Assembly: GCA_002529455.1 (NCBI GenBank)
Contig: NYMS01000010.1
Coordinates: 1 to 64,000, forward strand
Direction: 5' to 3'
DNA from: Glycomyces fuscus
GTDB lineage: Bacteria > Actinomycetota > Actinomycetes > Streptosporangiales > Streptosporangiaceae
Length of the DNA: 64,000 bases
Shown: positions 24,557 through 33,000 of the stretch, piece after piece
How the letters are laid out: every line of letters begins with the position of its first letter
Position numbering within the stretch: the first letter of the stretch is position 1
Made by a program: the position numbers and the translations under genes
Notes under the pieces: model-generated
The model's input: the letters and a program-made list of their open reading frames with translations, nothing else
Database searches by the model: none
What the model was told of the DNA's origin: nothing

Positions 24557-24674
24557 CCGCCGACGACCGGCCCCGGGGCGGCCCCGGGGCGGCCCCGGCG
24601 GGGTGTGCCGGGGGCGGATCCCCCTGTGTCCCGGAAGATCCCGAAGCGGCACGGGTGCGAGCATGGTACGGTTA

Positions 24675-24689
24675 TGAAAATCATTTCCA
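24675..24689 (+). promoter_or_regulatory. Zur-type box upstream of the Fur-family gene
   Basis: TGAAAATCATTTCCA is a 7-1-7 dyad, with one mismatched pair, close to the actinobacterial Zur consensus (TGAAAATGATTTTCA). It lies 120 bp before the Fur-family start and 49 bp before a short leader ORF. It could give zinc-dependent control of the regulator and of the downstream dhb genes. Confidence 0.7.
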
Positions 24690-24723
24690 CGCAGTCTGAG
24701 TCACATGACCGGAGGCCTGTGAC

Positions 24724-24807
24724 GTGTCTGGAGGCAGGGAACGGCGCCGGGCGCCGGGGGCGGCGGGCACGCCGTTCGCCGTGAGGACCGACCGGACGGT
24801 CGCCTGA
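24724..24807 (+). CDS. Possible 27-residue leader ORF before the Fur-family gene
   Basis: A GTG codon with GGAGG eight bases upstream opens a 27-codon frame (VSGGRERRRAPG...). Its TGA ends one base before the ATG of the Fur-family gene (TGAGATG). The Fur-family ATG has no strong ribosome-binding site of its own, so this leader may supply translational coupling. The peptide has no recognisable homology. It is too short to be sure that it is a real gene. Confidence 0.35.
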   Translation: MSGGRERRRAPGAAGTPFAVRTDRTVA

Positions 24808-24808
24808 G

Positions 24809-25204
24809 ATGCCCCGGGCTTCCCAGTACGACGACGTCGTCCTCAGGGCCCTGGGGCGGAGCACGCGCTTCCGCAGCTGTCAGGAGATCCACCTCGCCCT
24901 CTCCGGAGGGCGTTCCCGCGCCCGCAGGCCGCCCAGCCTGTCCACCGTCTACCGCACGCTCCACCGGCTGGCGGAGGAGGGCGTCCTCGACACCCTCCAC
25001 TCGCCCGGGGGCGAGCGCCTCTACCGGCTGTGCCGGACCTCCTCCCGGCACCACCACCTGCTGTGCCGGGTCTGCGGACGGGTGGAGGACGTCGCGCAGG
25101 CGGGCGAGCTGGCCGCCGTCGCCGAACGCGTCGGCGCGGACAGCGGTTTCAGCTCCCTGGACTACTCCTTCGAGCTGTCCGGCGTGTGCCCGGGCTGCGC
25201 CTGA
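24809..25204 (+). CDS. zur: Fur-family regulator, Zur-like
   Basis: This 131-residue metal-dependent repressor has a winged helix at residues 1-75 (RSCQEIHLALSG, SLSTVYRTLHRLAEEGVLDTL) and a C-terminal dimerisation/metal domain. Cys pairs CRVC (about 88-91) and CPGC (about 127-130) form the structural zinc site. RLCRTSSRHHHLLCR supplies the Cys and His residues of the regulatory site found in actinobacterial Zur/FurB. The pattern F-R-S-x-Q-E-x-H and GE-x-x-YR-x-C is closer to Zur than to iron Fur or peroxide PerR. Both this gene and the metallophore genes have Zur-type boxes, so it is the likely local regulator, though it may be a paralogue of a main Zur elsewhere. Confidence 0.82.
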   Translation: MPRASQYDDVVLRALGRSTRFRSCQEIHLALSGGRSRARRPPSLSTVYRTLHRLAEEGVLDTLHSPGGERLYRLCRTSSRHHHLLCRVCGRVEDVAQAGELAAVAERVGADSGFSSLDYSFELSGVCPGCA

Positions 25205-25211
25205 CGCGGTG

Positions 25212-25344
25212 GCCGCGGGGGCGCACCGGCCGGCCCCCTCCGCCGCGCTCTTGTACTCGTAGCGGGCCCCGGCGCTCCGAAGTCGCTATGAGTACAAGGT
25301 CACCGCAGGTCAGACCCCTCACAGCACACCGGAGACGTTTCCGG
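25212..25344. repeat. Palindromic dispersed element, copy B
   Basis: Core arms CTTGTACTCGTAGCG (25250-25264) and CGCTATGAGTACAAG (25284-25298), with one mismatch, flank a 19-bp spacer as in copy A. The right flank repeats CGCAGGTCAG and ends in CGTTTCCGG at 25336-25344. The left flank is GC-rich and degenerate, so that end is approximate. It sits between the Zur-like gene and dhbA, at the left edge of the biosynthetic core. Confidence 0.75.
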
Positions 25345-25418
25345 TCAGTTCACGAGGCGGAACCGGCCCCCAGCCACGGCCGACCGGTACCGCCACCGCA
25401 CCCCACGAGAGGAGGGTC

Positions 25419-26213
25419 GTGTCCACGACCCGTTCTGAACGAGGCCCCGGCGTGGCCCTGGTGACCGGGGCCGCCGGGGGCATCGGCTCCGCCGTCGTCC
25501 GCGGCATGGCCGAACAGGGCTTCTCCGTCGCGGCCCTGGACACCGCCGGGCAGGGGGCCCGGGACCTGGCCGCGGAACTCACCGGCCGGGGCCACCGGGT
25601 CCGCGGCTACGCGGTCGACGTCACCGACGAGGACTCCGTCGAGCGGGCGGTGGCCTCGGCCGAGGAGGAGCTGGGCGCCGTCACCGCCGCGGTCAGCGTC
25701 GCCGGGATGCTGCGCTGGGGCGCGGTCACCGGGTTCCCCTCCCGGGAGTGGCGGGAGGTCTTCGACGTCAACGCCCTCGGCGTCTTCCACGTCTCCCGCG
25801 CCGCGGCCCGGGTGATGGTCCCGCGCGGGGCCGGGAGCATCGTCACCGTCAGCTCCGACGCCGCCGCGGTGCCCAGGGCCGCCATGGCCGCCTACGCCGC
25901 GTCCAAGGCCGCCGCGACCCACTTCACGCTCTGCCTGGGTCTGGAGCTGGGGCCCCTCGGGATCCGCTGCAACGTCGTCTCCCCGGGGTCGACCGACACC
26001 GCGATGCGGCGGCAGCTGTGGGAGGGCGGGCCCTCCTCCCCGGAGTCGGAGCCCGGCAACGACCCCTCGGCGTTCCGCGCGGGCGTCCCGCTGGGCCGGG
26101 TCGCCCGGCCCGAGGACGTCGCGGAGGCCGTCGTCTTCCTGACCTCGCCGCGCGCACGTCACGTCACCCTGCACGACCTGCGCGTGGACGGAGGGGCGAG
26201 CCTTGGCGCCTGA
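25419..26213 (+). CDS. dhbA: 2,3-dihydro-2,3-dihydroxybenzoate dehydrogenase
   Basis: This 264-residue short-chain dehydrogenase oxidises 2,3-dihydro-DHB to 2,3-dihydroxybenzoate with NAD, the last step of the catechol branch. The Rossmann motif is TGAAGGIGSAVVR (residues 16-28). The catalytic Ser is in VTVSSDAA and the YxxxK pair in YAASK. The C-terminus [12 protein letters not shown] is typical of EntA/DhbA. GAGGAGG precedes the GTG start. It is followed by overlapping dhbC. I see no Zur box directly upstream; transcription may come from the zur promoter or a local one. Confidence 0.9.
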   Translation: MSTTRSERGPGVALVTGAAGGIGSAVVRGMAEQGFSVAALDTAGQGARDLAAELTGRGHRVRGYAVDVTDEDSVERAVASAEEELGAVTAAVSVAGMLRWGAVTGFPSREWREVFDVNALGVFHVSRAAARVMVPRGAGSIVTVSSDAAAVPRAAMAAYAASKAAATHFTLCLGLELGPLGIRCNVVSPGSTDTAMRRQLWEGGPSSPESEPGNDPSAFRAGVPLGRVARPEDVAEAVVFLTSPRARHVTLHDLRVDGGASLGA

Positions 26214-27522
26214 GAGACCCGGAAGCCTGCCCGGCCCCTTCGTCCTGTCCACCCCCGACCACACCCTGACGGTCGACGGCGCACGGGGCCGCTTCCACCC
26301 CCTGCCCGGCGGGGGCGCGACCGCGCGGGAGGTCCCGGCCGCACTGCGCGAGGCCCGCGCCGCCGGGTGGGACGACCCCCGGATCGTGGGCGCCCTGCCC
26401 TTCCGGCCGCAGGCCCCGGCCGCGCTCATGGCGGCGGACGTCGTCCGCACCGGCCCGCGCCCGCCGCGGACCCCGGGCGTGGGTCCCCCCTCCGGTCCGC
26501 CTCCCCGCCACCGCCTGCGCGAGGAGCCCTCCGCGGACGGCTACGCCCGCCTGGTCGCACTGGCGGTCGAGCGGCTCTCCCGGGCGGGGCTGGACAAGGT
26601 CGTCCTGGCCAGGACACTGCTGCTGGACCTGGAGCGGCCCCTCGACCCCGGCCGCGTCCTGGCCCGCCTCACCGCGGACAACCCGGGCGCCCTCAACTTC
26701 GCGGTCGCCACGGGGGCCTGCGGTGGAAGTACCGGCGGAGCCTCCGGCGGGGAGGAGGGCCGGGACGGGGAACCGGCCCCGGTCCTGGTGGGCGCCAGCC
26801 CCGAACTGCTCGTCGCGCGCAGCGGCCCCCGGGTGCGCTCACACCCGCTCGCGGGCTCGGCGCCGCGCCACCCCGACCCCGACACCGACCGAGAGCGCGC
26901 CCGAACCCTGCTGGCCTCGGCCAAGGACCTGCGCGAGCACGCCTTCGTCGTGGAGGCCATCGCCGAACGCCTGCGTCCGCTCTGCTCCCGGCTCGACGTG
27001 CCCGCGACCCCGTCGGTGACCGCGACCGCGACCATGTGGCACCTGGGAACGCCCCTCTCGGGCCTGCTCCGCGACCCCCTTCCCTCGGCGCTGGAGCTGG
27101 CCGCCGCCCTGCACCCCACCCCCGCGGTCTGCGGCACGCCCGCCGACGCCGCCGCGCGGGCCATCGGCGCCTGGGAGCCCTTCGACCGGGGCCTGTACGC
27201 GGGTGCCGTCGGCTGGTGCGACGCGGACGGCGACGGGGAGTGGGCCGTCGCCCTGCGCTGCGCCGAGATCGCGGGGACCCGGGCGCGCCTGTTCGCCGGG
27301 GCCGGGATCGTCGCGGACTCCGTGCCCGCCGCGGAGCTGGCGGAGACCGGCGCCAAGTTCCGCACCATGCTCGACGCCCTCGGGCTGGGGGACGCCGGGC
27401 CGGGCCCCGCCGTCCCGGCCCCCGCGGACCGAAGATCCGCGGCTCCGGGCCTCGCCGCCGCGGACCCCGGAGCCCCGAACCCCGCAGACCCCGTTCCGAC
27501 ACCGCACGGAGAGCACCACTGA
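26203..27522 (+). CDS. dhbC: Isochorismate synthase
   Basis: This 439-residue chorismate-utilising enzyme converts chorismate to isochorismate. The C-terminal catalytic region shows [41 protein letters not shown], the magnesium/chorismate loop with [20 protein letters not shown], and [14 protein letters not shown]. This set is typical of EntC/DhbC/MenF. The TTG start lies eight bases after GGAGGGG and overlaps the end of dhbA by 11 bp. The C-terminal tail after residue 400 is a Pro/Ala-rich extension. Its product is the substrate of the next gene. Confidence 0.9.
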   Translation: MAPERPGSLPGPFVLSTPDHTLTVDGARGRFHPLPGGGATAREVPAALREARAAGWDDPRIVGALPFRPQAPAALMAADVVRTGPRPPRTPGVGPPSGPPPRHRLREEPSADGYARLVALAVERLSRAGLDKVVLARTLLLDLERPLDPGRVLARLTADNPGALNFAVATGACGGSTGGASGGEEGRDGEPAPVLVGASPELLVARSGPRVRSHPLAGSAPRHPDPDTDRERARTLLASAKDLREHAFVVEAIAERLRPLCSRLDVPATPSVTATATMWHLGTPLSGLLRDPLPSALELAAALHPTPAVCGTPADAAARAIGAWEPFDRGLYAGAVGWCDADGDGEWAVALRCAEIAGTRARLFAGAGIVADSVPAAELAETGAKFRTMLDALGLGDAGPGPAVPAPADRRSAAPGLAAADPGAPNPADPVPTPHGEHH

Positions 27523-28160
27523 TGTCACTTCCCCCGATCGCGCCCTATCCCATGCCCGGCGAGGGCGATCTGCCCGGCAACCGGATGTCCTGGTCGGTGG
27601 ACCCCGACCGCTGCGTCCTGCTCGTCCACGACATGCAGCGCTACTTCCTCGACGCCTTCCCCCCGGACGAGGAGCCGGTGCGGAGCCTGCTCGCCAACGT
27701 CGGCGCCCTGCGGCGCGCGTGCGCCGAGCACGGCGTGCCGCGCGTCTACACCGCCCAGCCCGGCTCCCAGGACCCGGTCGACCGGGGGCTGCTGCGCGAC
27801 CTGTGGGGCGAGGGGCTTCGGGACGACCCGGCCCACACCGCGATCGCGCGGGGGCTGGAGCCCGCCGACGACGAGGTCGTCATGACCAAGTGGCGCTACA
27901 GCGCCTTCGTCAGGACCGGCCTGGAGCAGTACCTGCGCGACTCGGGCCGCGACCAGCTGGTCGTCTGCGGGGTCTACGCCCACATCGGCGTCCTGATGAC
28001 GGCGTGCGACGCCTTCATGCGCGACGTCCAGGCCTTCGTCGTGGCCGACGCCGTGGCGGACTTCTCCGCGTCCGACCACGCGATGGCCCTGTCCTACGCC
28101 GCCCGGCGCTGCGCCGGGACGGTGAGCACCAAGGGGGTCCTGGCCGCCCTGAACGGCTGA
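27522..28160 (+). CDS. dhbB: Isochorismatase without an ArCP domain
   Basis: This 212-residue enzyme hydrolyses isochorismate to 2,3-dihydro-DHB and pyruvate. EntB/DhbB features are complete: [15 protein letters not shown] (catalytic Asp), [10 protein letters not shown] (Lys) and [35 protein letters not shown]. It stops after the isochorismatase domain, whereas EntB and DhbB carry a C-terminal aryl carrier protein. That carrier is instead the first domain of the NRPS at 30010. Its start overlaps the dhbC stop by one base (TGATG). Confidence 0.92.
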   Translation: MSLPPIAPYPMPGEGDLPGNRMSWSVDPDRCVLLVHDMQRYFLDAFPPDEEPVRSLLANVGALRRACAEHGVPRVYTAQPGSQDPVDRGLLRDLWGEGLRDDPAHTAIARGLEPADDEVVMTKWRYSAFVRTGLEQYLRDSGRDQLVVCGVYAHIGVLMTACDAFMRDVQAFVVADAVADFSASDHAMALSYAARRCAGTVSTKGVLAALNG

Positions 28161-28174
28161 CCCCGGGCCCGCGC

Positions 28175-28202
28175 AGGCCGGTGCCGGACCCGGCACCGGC
28201 CT
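28175..28202. terminator. Bidirectional hairpin terminator between dhbB and dhbE
   Basis: A perfect 13-bp inverted repeat with a 2-base centre (AGGCCGGTGCCGG...) lies between the convergent dhbB and dhbE genes. Confidence 0.75.
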
Positions 28203-28254
28203 CCGCGCGGACCGTCGGCCGGGCGGCCCCGCGCCGCCCGGCCGGTCCGGATCC

Positions 28255-29874
28255 CTAGGAGACCTCCAGCTCCCGCCTCAGCCGCGTCTTGTCCACCTTG
28301 CCCACCCCGGTGAGCGGCAGCTCCGCGACCGCGCGCACCTCGTCGGGGACCTTGAAGGCGGCCGCGCCGCGCTCCAGCATCGCGCCGCGCACCTCCTCCC
28401 GCCCCGGGCACTCCCCGTCGGCCACCAGCAGGGCGACCGAGCGCTCGCCGAGGACGGGGTCGGCCACGCCGACCACCGCGGCCGCCCGCACGCCGGGCAG
28501 GGCCAGCAGGTACTCCTCGACCTCGACCGCGGCGATCTTCTCCCCGGCGCGGTTGACCTGGTCCTTCACCCGGCCCACGACCACCAGGTCGCCGTCCTCG
28601 GTCCGGGTGACCACGTCACCGGTGCGGTAGAACCCCTCCGGGGTGAAGCGCAGCGCGTCCAGCTCCCGTGCCCGGTAGTAGCCGCGCAGCGTGTAGGGGC
28701 CGCGGGTGAGCAGTTCCCCGGGGCTGCCCGGGGGCACGGGGCGCCCGGCCCCGTCCACCACCACGACCTCGTCCGCGGGGGAGAGGGGGCGGCCCTGGGT
28801 CGTGCACACGACCTCGTCGGGGCCGTCCAGGGCGGTGTAGTTGTTGAGGCCCTCGGCCATGCCGAACACCTGCTGGAGGCGGCAGCCCAGGGCGGGCCCC
28901 ACCCGCCGGGCGGTCGTGTCGTCCAGGCGCGACCCCCCGACCTGGAGGACGCGCAGCGAGGACAGGTCGTGCCCGGTCCGGCCGGCCTCCTCCAGCCAGG
29001 AGGGCACCAGCGCGGGCACGAGCGAGGTGATGGTCACCCCCTCGCGTTCGACGAGCGCGAAGGCCGTGGTCGGGCTGGGGTCGGGGCTCAGGACGACCGT
29101 GCCGCCGACCGCGAGCGTGCCCACGATCCCGGGGGAGACCATGGTGAAGTTGTGCGCGACGGGCAGGACGGCCAGGTAGACCGCGTCCTCTCCCACGCCG
29201 CAGGCCCCGGCCGAGGCCCGGGCGTTGTACCCGTAGTCGGCGTGGGTGCGCGGGATGAGCTTGGGGGTGCCCGTGGTGCCCCCCGACAGCAGGAGCAGGG
29301 CCAGCTCCTCGGCGCCGGCCCTCCCGGCCTCCCCGCCCCGGGGGAGGGGTTCGGCCCCGGCGAGGGCGTCCCAGCGCGCTCCGCCGGTGTCCCCGGGGTC
29401 GCCGACGACGACCAGGCCGCGCACCGAGGGCACGGCCCGCGCGATCCGCGCCGCGGCCGCCCGGGGGTCGCTGCGGCCCCTGCCCTGCGCGACGACGAGG
29501 GCGCACGCCTGCGCCGTGCGCACGAGCGACTCCACCTCGGCGGCGCCCAGAGTCGGCAGGGCCAGGACCGGCACGGCCCCGATCCGCAGCAGGGCGAAGA
29601 GCGTGACGACGTACTCCCACCGGTTGGGCAGCTGGAGCAGGACGCGCTCGCCCTGGCCCACCCCGGACGAGGACAGCCCCGCCGCCAGCCGGTCCACGCG
29701 TTCGTCCAGCTCGGAGTAGGTGAGCCGGTCACCGCCCGACACGAGCGCGGTGCGCCCCCCGTGCCGGTCGGCCCGCTCCCGCAGCAGGGCGTCCAGCGTC
29801 CGGTCGTCCCAGAAGCCGCGTTCGCGGTACTCCCTCGCCTGCTCCTCCGGCCAGCGCAGCCAGTCCTGGGGCAT
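28255..29874 (-). CDS. dhbE: 2,3-dihydroxybenzoate-AMP ligase
   Basis: This 539-residue stand-alone adenylation enzyme activates 2,3-DHB and loads it on the aryl carrier domain of the first NRPS. It has all ANL motifs (LLLLSGGTTGTPKLIPRTH near 190, YRTGDVVTRTEDGDLVVVGRVKDQVNRAGEKI, PLTGVGKVDK with the catalytic Lys). The acid-binding segment reads HNFTMVSPG. The Asn and the Ser before Pro match DhbE (DHB), whereas salicylate ligases have Cys at that Ser position. GGGAGGG lies eight bases before the ATG. The Zur box is 74 bp upstream and is shared with the divergent NRPS operon. Confidence 0.92.
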   Translation of the reverse strand: MPQDWLRWPEEQAREYRERGFWDDRTLDALLRERADRHGGRTALVSGGDRLTYSELDERVDRLAAGLSSSGVGQGERVLLQLPNRWEYVVTLFALLRIGAVPVLALPTLGAAEVESLVRTAQACALVVAQGRGRSDPRAAAARIARAVPSVRGLVVVGDPGDTGGARWDALAGAEPLPRGGEAGRAGAEELALLLLSGGTTGTPKLIPRTHADYGYNARASAGACGVGEDAVYLAVLPVAHNFTMVSPGIVGTLAVGGTVVLSPDPSPTTAFALVEREGVTITSLVPALVPSWLEEAGRTGHDLSSLRVLQVGGSRLDDTTARRVGPALGCRLQQVFGMAEGLNNYTALDGPDEVVCTTQGRPLSPADEVVVVDGAGRPVPPGSPGELLTRGPYTLRGYYRARELDALRFTPEGFYRTGDVVTRTEDGDLVVVGRVKDQVNRAGEKIAAVEVEEYLLALPGVRAAAVVGVADPVLGERSVALLVADGECPGREEVRGAMLERGAAAFKVPDEVRAVAELPLTGVGKVDKTRLRRELEVS

Positions 29875-29947
29875 GTGATCCCTCCCGTATCCGGTGGGCC
29901 CGGGTCGACCGGGCCGTCTCGGCAGTGCTATACATAGGCACATCGGC

Positions 29948-29966
29948 AATGAAAACGGTTTTCATT
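29948..29966. promoter_or_regulatory. Zur box, perfect 9-1-9 palindrome, bidirectional
   Basis: AATGAAAACGGTTTTCATT is perfectly self-complementary around a central G. Its inner 15 bases match the actinobacterial Zur consensus TGAAAATGATTTTCA apart from the middle, and it has no similarity to the IdeR/DmdR iron box. It lies 43 bp before the NRPS start and 74 bp before the divergent dhbE start, so it can control both operons. Confidence 0.8.
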
Positions 29967-30009
29967 ATTGCTGATCGTGTCGAACCCGAACACAGAGGGG
30001 CAGAACACC

Positions 30010-33000
30010 GTGTCAGACCACGCCGGGGCAGGAGCCGGAGCCGTGCGCGAGCAGGTGGCGGAGGTGCTCGGGACCCACGGGTTCGCCGACACCGACGACC
30101 TCTTCGAGCACGGGCTGGACTCGCTGGGCCTGATCCGCCTGGTGGGCGCCTGGCGCGAGGGCGGGTTCGACGTCACCTTCGAGGACCTGTCCGCCAACCC
30201 GACGGCGGCCGCCTGGAGCGCCCTGCTCCGGGAGTCGGCCGCCACGGACCGCCCCGCGCCCGCGGAGCCCGGGCGCCCGGTGGCGGAGGGGGAGCCCTTC
30301 CCCATGGCGACCATGCAGCACGCCTACTGGATCGGCCGCCGGGACGGACAGCCGCTGGGCGGGGTCGCGGCGCACTTCTACACCGAGTTCGACGGCCGCG
30401 GCGTGGACCCCGAGCGGCTCACCGCGGCCCTGCGGACCGTGGTGGAGCGCCACCCGATGCTGCGCGTGCGCTTCGACGACGACGGCCACCAGCGCGTGCT
30501 CCCCGCGTCCGGCGCCCCCGCCGTGACGGTCCACGACCTGGCCGCCCTGGCCCCCGAGGAGGCCGACCGGGTCCTGGAGGGGGTCCGCGACTCCTCCACC
30601 CACCGCCGCATGGACGTCGCCGCCGGGCAGGTCCTGGACGTGGCCCTGTCCCTGCTGCCGGGCGGGGCCACCCGCCTGCACGTGGACCTGGACATGATCG
30701 TGGCCGACGCCCTCAGCCTGCGCGTCCTGCTGGAGGACCTGCGCACCGCCTACCGGGGCGAGGGCCTCCCGCCCCTGGAGTACGGCTTCGCCCGCTACCT
30801 CGCCGAGCGCGCCTCCCGCGACCCGGGGCCGCGCGAGCGCGCCCGCTCCTGGTGGCACGAGCGCCTGCGCGAGATCCCCCCGCCGCCCGAACTGCCCGTC
30901 CTCCCCGGAGCCGCGCTCCCCGCCGAGGCCGGGACCGACGCCACCCGCTCCACCCGCCTGCACCACCGGCTCGCCCCCGAGCGCGCCCGGCTGTTCGAGC
31001 GGCGGGCCCGCGCCGCCGGCGTCACCCCCGCGGCCGCGCTGGCCGCCGCCTTCGCCGAGGTGCTGGGCGCCTGGAGCGCGGCCCCGCGGTTCTCGCTCAA
31101 CCTGCCCCTGTTCGACCGCGCGCCCCTGCACCCCGACGTCGGCCGGGTCGTCGGCGACTTCAGCAGCTCCGTGCTCCTCGGCGTCGACACCACCGAGCCC
31201 GCCCCCTTCGCCGAGCGGGCGCGCCAGGTCCAGACCGACCTGCACCAGGCGGTCGACCACGGCGCCTACGGGGGAGTGGAGGTCCTGCGCGACCTGGCCC
31301 GCCTCGACGGCGGCAACCCCGTGCTCGCCCCCGTCGTCTACACCAGCGCGATCGGCCTGGGCCCCCTGTTCACCGGTCCCGTGCAGGAGTGCTTCGGCCG
31401 CCCCTCCTGGATCATCTCCCAGGGCCCCCAGGTCCTGCTCGACGCCCAGGTCACCGAACTCGACGGCGGACTCCTGCTCAACTGGGACCTGCGCGAGCGC
31501 GCCTTCGCCCCCGGGACCATGGAGGCCGCCTTCGCCTGCTACCGCGCGCTCGTCGAGGAGCTCACCGACGACCCCGCGGCCTGGAACCGCCCCTTCCGTC
31601 CGGAACCCTCCACGGACCAGGCCCGGGCGCGCGCCGCGCACACCCCCGACGCGGCGCCGCCCGGCCCCCGCCTGCTGCACGGGCGCTTCCTCGACCACGC
31701 CCGCACCGCCCCCGGCGACACCGCCCTGGTCCTGCCCGGAGGCGGGTCCCTGACCTACGGGGAGCTGGCCGACCGCGCGCTGCGCGTGGCCGCGGCGGTG
31801 GCCGGGGCCGTGCCCGCGGGCGCGACCGTGGCCCTCGACCTGCCCCGGGGAGCCGACCAGGCGGCCGCCGCCCTGGGCGTGCTCGCCGCGGGCTGCGCCT
31901 ACCTCCCCCTGGGCCGCGACCAGCCCGCCGCCCGCCGCGCGCGCGTCCTGGCCGAGGGCGCGCCCGACCTCCTGATCAGCGACGCCCCCGCGCCGGACGC
32001 CCCCGCCGGCCTCCCGGTGCTCACCCCCGGGCAGGCGCGGCAGTCCCCGCCGGGCACCCCGCGCGAGGTCGGCCCGGACGCGCTCGCCTACGTGCTCTTC
32101 ACCTCCGGCTCCACCGGAACGCCCAAGGGGGTGGAGGTCGAGCACCGGGCCGCCGCCCACACGATCGACGTGCTCAACGCCGTCCTGGACACCGGCACCG
32201 GCGATCGCACGCTCGCGCTGGCCGACCACGACTTCGACATGTCGGTCTTCGACCTGTTCGCACCGCTGTCGGCGGGCGGCGCCGCCGTCCTGGCCGACTC
32301 CGAGACCCGCCGCGACGCCGAGCACTGGGTCCGGGCCGCCGCGCACGCGTCGGTGACCGTCCTCAACTGCGTACCGACCCTGCTCGACATGCTGCTGTCG
32401 GCGGTCGAGTCCGGCATGGCGCCGATGCCGCCCCTGCGCGCGGTCCTGCTCGGCGGCGACCGCATCGCCCCCGGCCTGCGCGAACGGCTGCGCGCCCTCG
32501 CCCCCGGGTGCCGCTTCCTCGCCCTGGGCGGCATGACCGAGGCCGCCATCCACTCCACCCTGCTGGAGGTCGACCGGGCCGACCCCGCCTGGTCCTGCGT
32601 GCCCTGGGGGCGCCCGCTGCCCGGCGTGCGCTGCCGCGTGGTCGACGCCCAGGGGCGCGACCGGCCCGACCTGGTCGCCGGAGAGCTGTGGATGGGCGGC
32701 GCGGGCCTGGCCCGCGGCTACCGGGGCGCCCCCGGGGCCACCGCCGACCGCTTCGTCACCTCCGGGGGGCGGCGCTGGTACCGGACCGGCGACCTGGCCC
32801 GCTACGCCCCCGACGGCACCCTGGAGTTCCTGGGCCGGGCCGACCACCAGGTCAAGGTCAACGGCGTACGCGTGGAGACCGGCGAGGTCGAGGCGGCCCT
32901 GGCCGCGCACCCGGAGGTGTCCCTGGCCGTCGCGGTCGCGCTCACCGAGCCCGCCCCCCGCCTGGCCGCGGCCGTCGCCCCCCGCGGGGCGGGCCGGACC

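Noticed and set aside
20414..24664. A 1416-codon minus-strand frame across the hydrolase and GH3 genes
   Set aside because: It overlaps real genes in another frame and crosses the divergent tetR operator. Its sequence is Arg/Gly-rich without homology.
29940..29970. Iron box (IdeR/DmdR) for the metallophore genes
   Set aside because: The palindrome has no TTAGG/CCTAA arms. It matches Zur-type boxes instead.
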